64,000 nt of DNA from Oscillospiraceae bacterium (lineage in GTDB: Bacteria > Bacillota > Clostridia > Oscillospirales > Oscillospiraceae). Where the stretch lies: NCBI GenBank assembly GCA_022846075.1, contig AP025582.1, forward strand, positions 248,001 to 312,000. The letters run 5' to 3'. The translations under genes and the position numbers were made by a program. Below, in pieces: positions 45,169 through 52,510 of this stretch. A model generated the notes under the pieces. The model did not search any database. It worked only from the letters and a program-made list of their open reading frames with translations, and was not told the origin of the DNA. Each line of letters starts with the position of its first letter. Positions within the stretch are counted from its first letter, which is position 1.

Positions 45169-47136
45169 TCAGCACAGCTTGGCGCCGGCGGGGATGGCGT
45201 CGTCCACCATGATGAGGTTGAGCTTTTCCTCCCCGTTCTCGGTGTGGACGGCGGAGAGGAGCATTCCGCAGCTCTCCTGGCCCATCATCTTCCGGGGGGG
45301 CAGGTTCACGATGGCCACCAGGGTCTTGCCCACCAGGGCCTCGGGCTCGTAGAACTTGTGGATGCCGGACAAAATCTGCCGGTCGGTGCCGGTGCCGTCG
45401 TCCAGGGTGAACTTGAGGAGCTTTTCGCTCTTCTTCACCGCCTCGCAGGCCTTCACCTTCACCGCCCGGAAGTCGGACTTGCAGAAGGTGTCGAAGTCCA
45501 CCTGCTCCTCGGCGAAGGGCTCCAGCTCCACCGCGGACCCCTGGGCGGCGTGGGCGGCCGCCTGGGCGGCGTCCAGCTCGGCCAGCTCCTTCTCCAGGTC
45601 GATGCGGGGGAAGAGGTTCTCCCCCTTGTGGACGGTGACGGTGGGGGACAGATGGCCCCAGCCCTTGGCGCTCTCCCAGCTCCGGCAGCCCTCGCAGGCG
45701 CCGATCTGGTCGAAAATCTTGGCGCAGGTGTCAGGGATGAAGGGGGTCAGCAGGACGGCGGACAGCCGCACAGCCTCCAGGAGGTTGTACATCACCCGGG
45801 CCAGCCGGGGGCCGTTGGCCTCCATGTCCTTGGCCAGGGTCCAGGGGGCGTTCTCGTCGATATACTTGTTGGCCCGGCCAATGACCTGGAACACCGCCGC
45901 CAGGGCGTCCTGGAACTGGTAGCCCTCCATGGCGGCCTCGTAGCGGTCCCGGAGGCCCGAGGCCAGGGAGACGAGCTCGGCGTCCTTCTCCTCGTCCGCC
46001 GCCTGCTCCCCGGGCAGGGCGCCGCCGAAGTACTTCTCCGCCATGGCGGTGGTGCGGCTCACGAGGTTCCCCAGGTCGTTGGCCAGGTCGGTGTTGATGG
46101 TCTGGATGAGCAGCTCGTTGGAGAAGTTGCCGTCGGAGCCGAAGGGGAAGGAGCGCAGCAGGAAGAACCGCAGGGCGTCCACCCCGTAGCGCTGGCCCAG
46201 CAGGTAGGGGTCCACCACGTTGCCCTTGGATTTGGACATCTTGCCGCCGTCCAGCAGCAGCCAGCCGTGGCCGTAGACGTGCTTCGGGAGGGGCATGTCC
46301 ATGCTCATGAGCATGGCGGGCCAGATGATGGAGTGGAACCGCACGATTTCCTTGCCCACGAAGTGGACGTCGGCGGGCCAGAACTGGTCGAAGTCGTGAT
46401 ACTGGTCGTTCATGAAGCCCAGGGCGGTACAGTAGTTGAAGAGGGCGTCGATCCACACGTAGACCACGTGGCCCGGGTCGAAGTCCACGGGCACGCCCCA
46501 GGTGAAGGAGGTGCGGGAGACGCACAGGTCCTCCAATCCCGGGTCCAGGAAGTTGTGGACCATCTCGTTGACCCGGCTCCTGGGCTGGAGGAAGTCGGTG
46601 TTCTCCAGCAGGTCCCGGATGCGGTCGGCGTACTTGGAGAGACGGAAGAAGTAGGCCTCCTCCTCGGCGTCCACCACGTCCCGGCCGCAGTCGGGGCACT
46701 TGCCGTCTACCAGCTGGGTCTCGGTCCAGAAGGACTCGCAGGGGGTGCAGTACTTGCCGGTGTACTTGCCCTTGTAGATGTCCCCGTTCTCGTACATCTT
46801 CTTAAAAATCTTCTGGATGGCCGCCACGTGGTAGCCGTCGGTGGTGCGGATGAAGCGGTCGTTGGAGATGTTCATCAGCTCCCACAGATCCTTCACGCCG
46901 CCGGGGCCGTCCACGATCTTGTCCACGAAGGCCTGGGGGGTGACCCCCGCCTCCCTGGCCTTCTCCTCAATTTTCTGGCCATGCTCGTCGGTGCCGGTGA
47001 GGAACATGACCTCACAGCCCTGGAGCCGCTTGTAGCGGGCCATGGTGTCGGTGGCCACGGTGCAGTAGGTATGGCCGATGTGGAGCTTGTCCGAGGGGTA
47101 GTAGATGGGGGTGGTGATATAGAACTTTTCAGGCAT
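45169..47136 (-). CDS. metG: methionyl-tRNA synthetase
   Basis: Class I synthetase charging tRNA-Met, 655 aa. The HIGH motif appears as HIGH in KLHIGHTYCTV, KMSKS is present as GGKMSKSKGN, and the zinc knuckle CTPCESFW...CPDCGRD contains four cysteines. The C-terminal ~110 residues are the tRNA-binding EMAP/OB domain (FCKSDFRAVKVKACEAV...). The start MPEKFYITTP follows GGAGG; the longer frame lies inside the upstream membrane gene. It overlaps that gene by 8 bases, so the two are coupled. Confidence 0.96.
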   Translation of the reverse strand: MPEKFYITTPIYYPSDKLHIGHTYCTVATDTMARYKRLQGCEVMFLTGTDEHGQKIEEKAREAGVTPQAFVDKIVDGPGGVKDLWELMNISNDRFIRTTDGYHVAAIQKIFKKMYENGDIYKGKYTGKYCTPCESFWTETQLVDGKCPDCGRDVVDAEEEAYFFRLSKYADRIRDLLENTDFLQPRSRVNEMVHNFLDPGLEDLCVSRTSFTWGVPVDFDPGHVVYVWIDALFNYCTALGFMNDQYHDFDQFWPADVHFVGKEIVRFHSIIWPAMLMSMDMPLPKHVYGHGWLLLDGGKMSKSKGNVVDPYLLGQRYGVDALRFFLLRSFPFGSDGNFSNELLIQTINTDLANDLGNLVSRTTAMAEKYFGGALPGEQAADEEKDAELVSLASGLRDRYEAAMEGYQFQDALAAVFQVIGRANKYIDENAPWTLAKDMEANGPRLARVMYNLLEAVRLSAVLLTPFIPDTCAKIFDQIGACEGCRSWESAKGWGHLSPTVTVHKGENLFPRIDLEKELAELDAAQAAAHAAQGSAVELEPFAEEQVDFDTFCKSDFRAVKVKACEAVKKSEKLLKFTLDDGTGTDRQILSGIHKFYEPEALVGKTLVAIVNLPPRKMMGQESCGMLLSAVHTENGEEKLNLIMVDDAIPAGAKLC

Positions 47137-47965
47137 GTTCGGGTTCCTCCGTTTCAGCCGGGCGTTCCCCGGCGGGATGATCACTGAGCAGCAGGACGGC
47201 GTGGGCGGTGAGGAACACTACGGCGAAGCCGTAGCGCAGCAGGTCGGCCAGGGAGTGGCGGTCGGCCATGGTCACCATAGAGAAGAAAACGCCCAGCAGG
47301 GACAGCAGGATGGTCCGGCGGGGCTTTCCCGTCTGGAAGGAATATCCGGCAATGAAGTAGATGCCCAGAAGGCTGGAGATGATGGCAAAGACCTCGTAGA
47401 CGTAGTCCAGAATGACGGGGTCGGCCGCCCGGCCCTGGTAGTCGGAGATGAGCCATACGCAGAAGAGGAGGCACAGCCCCAGAAGGGGCAGGCTCTCCTT
47501 GCCCCGGCCCTTGGCCCGGTACAGATTCCCGGCGATCATCAGCACGCACAAAAAGCCCAGTACGCACAGGCCGATGCGCAGGGGAGGCAGGGTCAGGGCC
47601 AGCCTGGAGCCGCTGGATTCGGCGGAGAGGGCGGCCTGATAGGTGATGGGGAAGGTGACGATTTCCGCTCCGGCGCTGGCCAGCAGCAGGAAGGCGGAGA
47701 GGACGGCGGCCGTGAGATAGAGGGAGTTCCCCTCGGCGGCGAAGGCCCTGTCGTAGGGCAGGCGCTCCTTGCGGTCCCGGCACAGGAGGAAGAGGGCGGC
47801 GGCGATGGCGGCCGACCAGACGGCCAGCGTTATGGTGGCGGGCATCCCGGAAATGGGGAGGCCGGTGCCGGGCTCGAAGGCGGTGGCCAGCTCCCATTTG
47901 CGCAGGGCGAAGCCCACGGCGCCGCCCAGAAGGGCGATGGCGGGGAGGAGTTTGTTCTTGTGCAT
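47129..47965 (-). CDS. hypothetical multi-span membrane protein
   Basis: A 278-aa protein with about eight hydrophobic segments and short polar loops. The C-terminus is acidic (PAETEEPEHA). No family motif is recognised. The second ATG (MHKNKLLPAIAL) is chosen because GAGAGG lies at proper spacing; the first ATG directly abuts that site. It is upstream of and coupled to metG. The role is unknown; it may be a small sensor or housekeeping membrane protein. Confidence 0.75.
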   Translation of the reverse strand: MHKNKLLPAIALLGGAVGFALRKWELATAFEPGTGLPISGMPATITLAVWSAAIAAALFLLCRDRKERLPYDRAFAAEGNSLYLTAAVLSAFLLLASAGAEIVTFPITYQAALSAESSGSRLALTLPPLRIGLCVLGFLCVLMIAGNLYRAKGRGKESLPLLGLCLLFCVWLISDYQGRAADPVILDYVYEVFAIISSLLGIYFIAGYSFQTGKPRRTILLSLLGVFFSMVTMADRHSLADLLRYGFAVVFLTAHAVLLLSDHPAGERPAETEEPEHA

Positions 47966-48066
47966 GATGGACATCCTCTCTGGATGGGGATTTTACGATA
48001 ATATCATAGTATACCATGGTTTTGCTTGTTTGAAAAGGTTTTCCGCCTCGGGAGGTGGGACGTCCT

Positions 48067-48336
48067 GGGGGACCATCTTTTCCGCGTGGAAAAGATGGTC
48101 CCCCTGCCCTGCTCCCCTTGAAAGAGAGACCCGCCCGGCATAGCCGGGCGGCCTACGCTAAAAATGTGCCACAGGCACATTTTCTTAACGCTGCGGTTTC
48201 GACTCTCTCCCCCTGGACCCCCTCTCAACGACCAAAGGAAGGGCGCCCGCGGGCGCCCTTCCTTTGGAAACCTCCCCGGGCTGTTCTTACGAGCGTGGGA
48301 TGACCCCGGCCCCTTACTTTGTAACGGGTCCGGGGT
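48067..48336. other. array of perfect hairpins in a gene-free spacer
   Basis: The spacer 47966-48733 has no credible gene. This part holds successive hairpins: 48067-48104 (17-bp perfect stem), 48131-48151 (CCGCCCGGC/GCCGGGCGG), 48161-48183 (AAAATGTGCC/GGCACATTTT), a perfect 36-bp palindrome at 48232-48267, and a weaker one near 48302-48336. No T tracts follow most of them, so they are not simply terminators. Confidence 0.65.
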
Positions 48337-48349
48337 TCGGCAGGTCTTA

Positions 48350-48486
48350 GGCTTCCCCTGGGGGAAGCTGTCGAGCAAAGCGAGACTGATGAGGGGAACT
48401 TATCGAATTGGCAGAACCTTTTCCATGTCCACAGTTCCCCTCATCCGTCAGCCCTTCGGGCTGCCACCTTCCCCCAAGGGGAAGGC
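48350..48486. repeat. nested-palindrome element, copy H
   Basis: Full two-armed element. The left inner hairpin is CTGTCGAGCAAAGCGAGAC-like, the core is about 33 bases between GATGAGGGGAAC and GTTCCCCTCATC, and the right inner hairpin is CAGCCCTTCGGGCTG. It is joined to R2 copy 2 at its right end, as copy B is joined to R2 copy 1. Confidence 0.88.
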
Positions 48487-48618
48487 TAAAGACCAGCCTT
48501 CTGTCAAGCACACATCAGCGGCCGAGCGGCGCAAGAAGTGCCACGTGTCGCACAGACGCTCCCGTGCTTATACCCCTATCAACGGGCAGTAGACCTTCTA
48601 CTAAAAAGGGAATCTGCG
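48487..48618 (-). repeat. dispersed repeat R2, copy 2
   Basis: Inverted copy of the repeat at 26741-26871, near-identical over the whole length with scattered substitutions. After it, 48619-48733 contains a TTTCTTTTCC...GGAAAAGAAA hairpin and no gene. Confidence 0.85.
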
Positions 48619-48733
48619 TCCAGGTCAGCACCAAGAGACTTTTCTTTGGGGGTCTGGGGCGGCGTTTCTTTTCCTCGGGAAAAGAAATGTCCCCCAGAAG
48701 CACGGACGTCCCGACGTGCAGGCAGTTAACAGA

Positions 48734-48940
48734 TCAAGAATTCGTCCGCCCCATGAGATAATCCAGGGTCACGTCGAGATAATTCGCAAGGGCAATCAAT
48801 TTCGCGATAGAAGGCTCTACCTTGCCCTGTTCATAAAGCTGGTAAGAGCGAAGTTTTATCCCCAGCATTTCAGCGGTCTGACTTTGCGTCTTATGCCGGT
48901 TCATACGGATTTCCCGCAAGCGGACATGAAATTCTGCCAC
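48734..48940 (-). CDS. Xre/Cro-type helix-turn-helix regulator (68 aa)
   Basis: A single HTH_3 domain: LREIRMNRHKTQSQTAEMLG, the recognition helix IKLRSYQLYEQGK, and PSIAKLIALANYLDVTLDYL, the classic Cro/C1-type ending. With no other domain it probably acts as a simple repressor. It is divergent from the small gene at 49016, and the palindrome covering that promoter is a plausible operator. GAGGTGA lies upstream of its start. Confidence 0.92.
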   Translation of the reverse strand: MAEFHVRLREIRMNRHKTQSQTAEMLGIKLRSYQLYEQGKVEPSIAKLIALANYLDVTLDYLMGRTNS

Positions 48941-48956
48941 GAAATCACCTCACTAT

Positions 48957-49003
48957 TGACTTGCGTAGAAAACAAGCGTATAATACGTATAAATTATACG
49001 TAA
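48957..49003 (+). promoter_or_regulatory. promoter with overlapping operator-like palindrome
   Basis: TTGACT (48957), a 17-base spacer and TATAAT (48980). TACGTATAAATTATACGTA (48985-49003) is a perfect 19-bp palindrome overlapping the end of the -10. An extra CGTATAAT half-site at 48978 gives three half-sites. It is likely a target of the divergent Xre protein; this is inference. Confidence 0.7.
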
Positions 49004-49015
49004 TGAGCTGCGGCA

Positions 49016-49297
49016 ATGGACGATATACTGGATATTCTCAGGGAGGTCACAGCGCCGACTTCTGTCTGGCCGGAATATCAAGAAAAGCTGGACGCCCTGG
49101 ACCCCTATCACGATAAAGTGGCGGCGGTTTTGTCAGAGGCTTATGCCGATGAGCTGTGGTCCGTTGCTTGTGATGTTTTGCTCGAAGAGTGCAAGGAACA
49201 CTTCACCCGGGGCTTCCGCCTGGGCGCCCAGCTCATGCTCCTTATTGCTGGGCCTGCCGCTCCAGATACTCGTCATAGGTCATGGGCATGTCGATGA
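49016..49297 (+). CDS. small hypothetical protein, DUF6809-like
   Basis: A 93-aa protein. The first ~80 residues form an acidic helical unit, MDDILDILREV...DELWSVACDVLLEECKEHFT, ending in RGFRLGAQLMLLIAG. That ending resembles small Clostridia proteins (called DUF6809 from memory) that close with EGFRLGARLM. The last ~15 residues overlap the 3' end of the convergent ABC-F gene by 56 bases and look non-native, so the original C-terminus may have been lost. Its ribosome site is weak. It is controlled by the promoter/operator just upstream. Confidence 0.6.
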   Translation: MDDILDILREVTAPTSVWPEYQEKLDALDPYHDKVAAVLSEAYADELWSVACDVLLEECKEHFTRGFRLGAQLMLLIAGPAAPDTRHRSWACR

Positions 49298-50837
49298 GCT
49301 TGCCGTCGGCGGTGAAGTCAAAGACCCGATTGGCTACCGTCTGGACCATCTGATGGTCGTGGGAGGAGAAGAGGACGTTGCACTTCACCGCCTCCAGGCC
49401 GTTGTTCACCGCCGCGATGGACTCCAGGTCCAGGTGGTTGGTGGGCTGGTCCAGCAGCAGCACGTTGGCCCCCGAGAGCATCATCCTCGAGAGCATGCAC
49501 CGCACCTTCTCGCCGCCGGAGAGGACCTTCACGGGCTTATACACGTCGTCCCCGGAGAAGAGCATCCGGCCCAGGAAGCCCCGGAGGTACGCTTCGTGGG
49601 GGTCGGTGGAGAACTGGCGCAGCCACTCCACCAGGTTGTCGCCGCAGTCCTGGAAATACTGGGTGTTGTCCTTGGGGAAGTAGGAGAAGGTGGCGGTCTG
49701 GCCCCACTTCACGGTGCCCTCGTCGGGCTCCCACTCGCCGGTGAGGATTTTGAAGAGGGCGGTGTGGGCGTTCTCGTTGTCGCCCACGAAGGCGATTTTG
49801 TCCCCGTGGCCCACGGTGAAGCTCACCTTGTCCAGCAGCTTCACTCCGTCCACGGTCTTGGAAACATCGGTGACGAAGAGGATGTCCTTGCCCACTTCCC
49901 GGTCGGGGGAGAAGGCCACCCAGGGGTAGCGGCGGGAGGAGGCGGGAATCTCCTCCAGGGAGAGCTTGTCCAGCAGCTTTCGGCGGGAGGTGGCCTGCTT
50001 GGACTTGGACTTGTTGGCGGAGAAGCGGGAGATGAACTCCTTGAGCTCCTGGGCCTTCTCCTCGTTCTTCTTGTTCTGGTTCTTCATCAGGTTTTGCATG
50101 AGCTGGGAGGCGTCGTACCAGAAGTCATAGTTGCCCACGTACATCTTGATTTTATTATAGTCGATGTCCACGATGTGGGTGCAGATGGTGTTGAGGAAGT
50201 GCCGGTCGTGGGAGACCACGATGACGGTGCCCTCGAAGTCCAGCAGGAAGTCCTCCAGCCAGTTGGTGGCGGCGATGTCCAGGTTGTTGGTGGGCTCGTC
50301 CATCATGAGGATGTCGGGGTTGCCGAAGAGGGCCTGGGCCAGCAGGACCTTCACCTTGAGCCGGGCGTCCAGGGTGGCCATGTCGCTGTAATGGAAGTCG
50401 GTGGTGATGCCCAAGCCCTGGAGGATGCGGGAGGCGTCGGACTCGGACTCATAACCCCCCAGCTCGGCGTACTCGGCCTGGAGGTCGGCGGCCCGGATGC
50501 CGTCCTCGTCGGTGAAGTCCTCCTTCTCGTAGAGGGCGTTCATCTCCTTGCCGATGTCGTAGAGGTGCTGGTTGCCCATAAGCACCGTATCCATGACGGT
50601 GTAGGCGTCGTACTGGTTCTGGTCCTGCTTGAGGACGGACATGCGGGTCTTGGGCAGGAGGTTGACCTCGCCGGAGGTGGGCTCCAGCTGGCCGGACAGG
50701 ATCTTCAGGAAGGTGGATTTGCCCGCGCCGTTGGCGCCGATGATGCCGTAGCAGTTGCCCTTGACGAACTGCAGGTCCACGTGGGAGAAGAGGGGGGTGC
50801 CGGAGTAGTTGAGGCTCAGGTCGGAAACGGTAATCAT
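49242..50837 (-). CDS. ABC-F family ATPase (YbiT/YkpA-like)
   Basis: A 531-aa soluble protein with two ATP-binding cassettes and no membrane domain, so a ribosome-associated ABC-F type. Cassette 1 is complete: GANGAGKST (34-42), a LDARLKVKVLLAQAL signature variant and LMMDEPTNNLD. The linker (about 245-310) is Lys/Glu/Asn-rich. Cassette 2 has GDNENAHT (352-359) in place of a Walker A with lysine, and LLLDQPTNHLD with Gln464 in place of the catalytic glutamate, while LSGGEK is kept. The start MITVSDLSLN follows AAGGAG. It probably acts in translation or antibiotic protection; the subgroup is uncertain. Confidence 0.92.
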   Translation of the reverse strand: MITVSDLSLNYSGTPLFSHVDLQFVKGNCYGIIGANGAGKSTFLKILSGQLEPTSGEVNLLPKTRMSVLKQDQNQYDAYTVMDTVLMGNQHLYDIGKEMNALYEKEDFTDEDGIRAADLQAEYAELGGYESESDASRILQGLGITTDFHYSDMATLDARLKVKVLLAQALFGNPDILMMDEPTNNLDIAATNWLEDFLLDFEGTVIVVSHDRHFLNTICTHIVDIDYNKIKMYVGNYDFWYDASQLMQNLMKNQNKKNEEKAQELKEFISRFSANKSKSKQATSRRKLLDKLSLEEIPASSRRYPWVAFSPDREVGKDILFVTDVSKTVDGVKLLDKVSFTVGHGDKIAFVGDNENAHTALFKILTGEWEPDEGTVKWGQTATFSYFPKDNTQYFQDCGDNLVEWLRQFSTDPHEAYLRGFLGRMLFSGDDVYKPVKVLSGGEKVRCMLSRMMLSGANVLLLDQPTNHLDLESIAAVNNGLEAVKCNVLFSSHDHQMVQTVANRVFDFTADGKLIDMPMTYDEYLERQAQQ

Positions 50838-51003
50838 GTTGTGCTCCTTATATATCATTGATGTAATCGTATAAACGCCCAACTAGTATATCATATTTTT
50901 GCCGCAAAACAAGGGCAAAAGAGCTGAAAATGGGGGTGGGGCGCCCTTGTAAGGGGAGAATGGGGTGTGCTATACTGTCCAAAAGAGAAAGGAGGCGGTT
51001 TGT

Positions 51004-51588
51004 ATGGAGCGACAGACGGGAAAGCGCTGTCCCTGGGCCAATACGCCGCTGGAGATCGCCTATCACGACGGGGAGTGGGGGAGGCCCCTCCACGACGAGC
51101 GGGCCCTGTTTGAGCTGTTGGAGCTGGAGGGCTTCCAAGCGGGCTTGAGCTGGAGCCTCATCCTGGAGCGGCGGGCGGCCCTGCGGGAGGCCTTCGCGGG
51201 CTTCGACCCGGAAAAGCTGGCCGCCTGGAGAGAAGAGGACATCCAGAGGGCCCTGGCCGCCCCCGGGGTCATCCGCAACCGGAGCAAGGTCCACTGCGCC
51301 GTCACCAACGCCCAGGCGTTTTTGAGGGTCCAGGAGGAATTCGGGAGCTTTGACGCCTACCTCTGGGGCTGGACGGAGGGGAAGCGGCTGGAGGGCGGAC
51401 TGGAGCGGATGGAGGACACGCCCGCCCAGACGGAGCTGTCCAGGGCCCTGAGCCGGGATTTGAAGAAGCGGGGGTTCAAATTTGTGGGCCCGGTCATCGT
51501 CTATTCCCTGATGCAGGCGGCGGGGCTGGTCAACGATCACCTGCTGTCCTGCCCGTGGCATGAGAGTTGCGGAGGCGGGACATGCTGA
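51004..51588 (+). CDS. tag: DNA-3-methyladenine glycosylase I
   Basis: Base-excision repair enzyme removing 3-methyladenine, 194 aa. It shows the Tag pattern KRCPWANTPLEIAYHDGEWG (zinc Cys9 and His21) and the C-terminal NDHLLSC pair of zinc ligands, matching the C/H...HxxxC layout of E. coli Tag. The middle has the FQAGLSWSLILERR substrate-binding helix. AGGAGG precedes the ATG; TTGTAA-18-TATACT (50947-50976) is a probable promoter. It overlaps rlmA by 7 bases. Confidence 0.95.
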   Translation: MERQTGKRCPWANTPLEIAYHDGEWGRPLHDERALFELLELEGFQAGLSWSLILERRAALREAFAGFDPEKLAAWREEDIQRALAAPGVIRNRSKVHCAVTNAQAFLRVQEEFGSFDAYLWGWTEGKRLEGGLERMEDTPAQTELSRALSRDLKKRGFKFVGPVIVYSLMQAAGLVNDHLLSCPWHESCGGGTC

Positions 51589-52400
51589 GCCTCTTCCGCT
51601 GCCCCGTATGCGGCGGGGCGCTGGACCGGGAGGAGCGGCGGTACGTCTGCCCGTCGGGGCACGGCTTCGACCTGGCAAAGGAAGGTTATGTCAATCTTCT
51701 GCCGGCCAACCGGATGCACTCCAAGACCCCGGGGGACGACAAGGAGATGGCCGCAGCCCGGACCCGCTTTTTGGACGGGGGCTGGTATGGGCCTCTTCGT
51801 GATACGTTATGTCAACTGATTGGCGGATGGCCGGGGGAGGCCCCCACTCTGCTGGACGCCGGGTGCGGGGAGGGGTATTACACCGCCGCCCTGAACGAGG
51901 CCGCGGCCGCCAAGGGCGGCCGGACGGCGGGAATCGACCTGTCCAAGCCGTCGGTGAAAAAGGCGGCCAAGCGGTGCGGAGGAGCGGAGTTTGCCGTGGC
52001 CTCGGTGTACCATCTGCCGGTGGCGGACCGGGCGGTGGACCTGCTGGTGAACTGCTTCTCGCCACTGGCGGCGGAGGAATTCGGCCGGGTGCTCCGCCCC
52101 GGAGGGCGCTTTCTCTACGTGGTGCCCGGCCCCCGGCACCTGTGGGAGCTGAAGGAGGCGCTCTATGACACCCCCTATGAAAACCCGGAAAAGGAAGAGG
52201 CATACCCGGGTTTTCGCTATGTGGACATCGTACCGGTGGAGACGGTCTTTACCCTGCCGGGGCCCGGAGAGATCCGGGACCTGTTCCACATGACGCCCTA
52301 TTATTGGAAGACGCCCAAGACCGGCATGGCCCGGCTGGAGGAGCTGGACCGGCTCACGGTCCGGGCCCAGTTCCGGTGTCACGTGCTGGAGCGGGTATAA
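51582..52400 (+). CDS. rlmA: RlmA-type 23S rRNA (guanine-N1) methyltransferase
   Basis: A 272-aa SAM methyltransferase. An N-terminal zinc finger (FRCPVCGGAL...YVCPSGHGFDLAKEGYVNLL) is followed by a Rossmann domain with LLDAGCGEGYYT (SAM motif I) and VNCFSPLAAEEFGRVLRPGG. This combination is typical of the RlmA(I)/(II) family acting on G745 or G748 of 23S rRNA, the latter conferring tylosin resistance. The ATG at 51582 with GGAGG is preferred over an upstream TTG. It is translationally coupled to tag. Confidence 0.9.
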   Translation: MLSLFRCPVCGGALDREERRYVCPSGHGFDLAKEGYVNLLPANRMHSKTPGDDKEMAAARTRFLDGGWYGPLRDTLCQLIGGWPGEAPTLLDAGCGEGYYTAALNEAAAAKGGRTAGIDLSKPSVKKAAKRCGGAEFAVASVYHLPVADRAVDLLVNCFSPLAAEEFGRVLRPGGRFLYVVPGPRHLWELKEALYDTPYENPEKEEAYPGFRYVDIVPVETVFTLPGPGEIRDLFHMTPYYWKTPKTGMARLEELDRLTVRAQFRCHVLERV

Positions 52401-52510
52401 AAACAAAATGGAATGCGGATGGCTATTTTGGAAATGTAACTGAAATGTCACTTCCGGGGGGTAAACTTATGCTCAAGAAAGCAAAGGTTACCTGACCGGA
52501 GGATGACGAT

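Noticed and set aside
52401-52510. Riboswitch or leader peptide ahead of the adhesin
   Set aside because: A GGTAAAC...GGTTACC pairing and an 8-codon frame (ATG near 52470) are seen, but no known riboswitch core was recognised and the peptide shows no regulatory codons.
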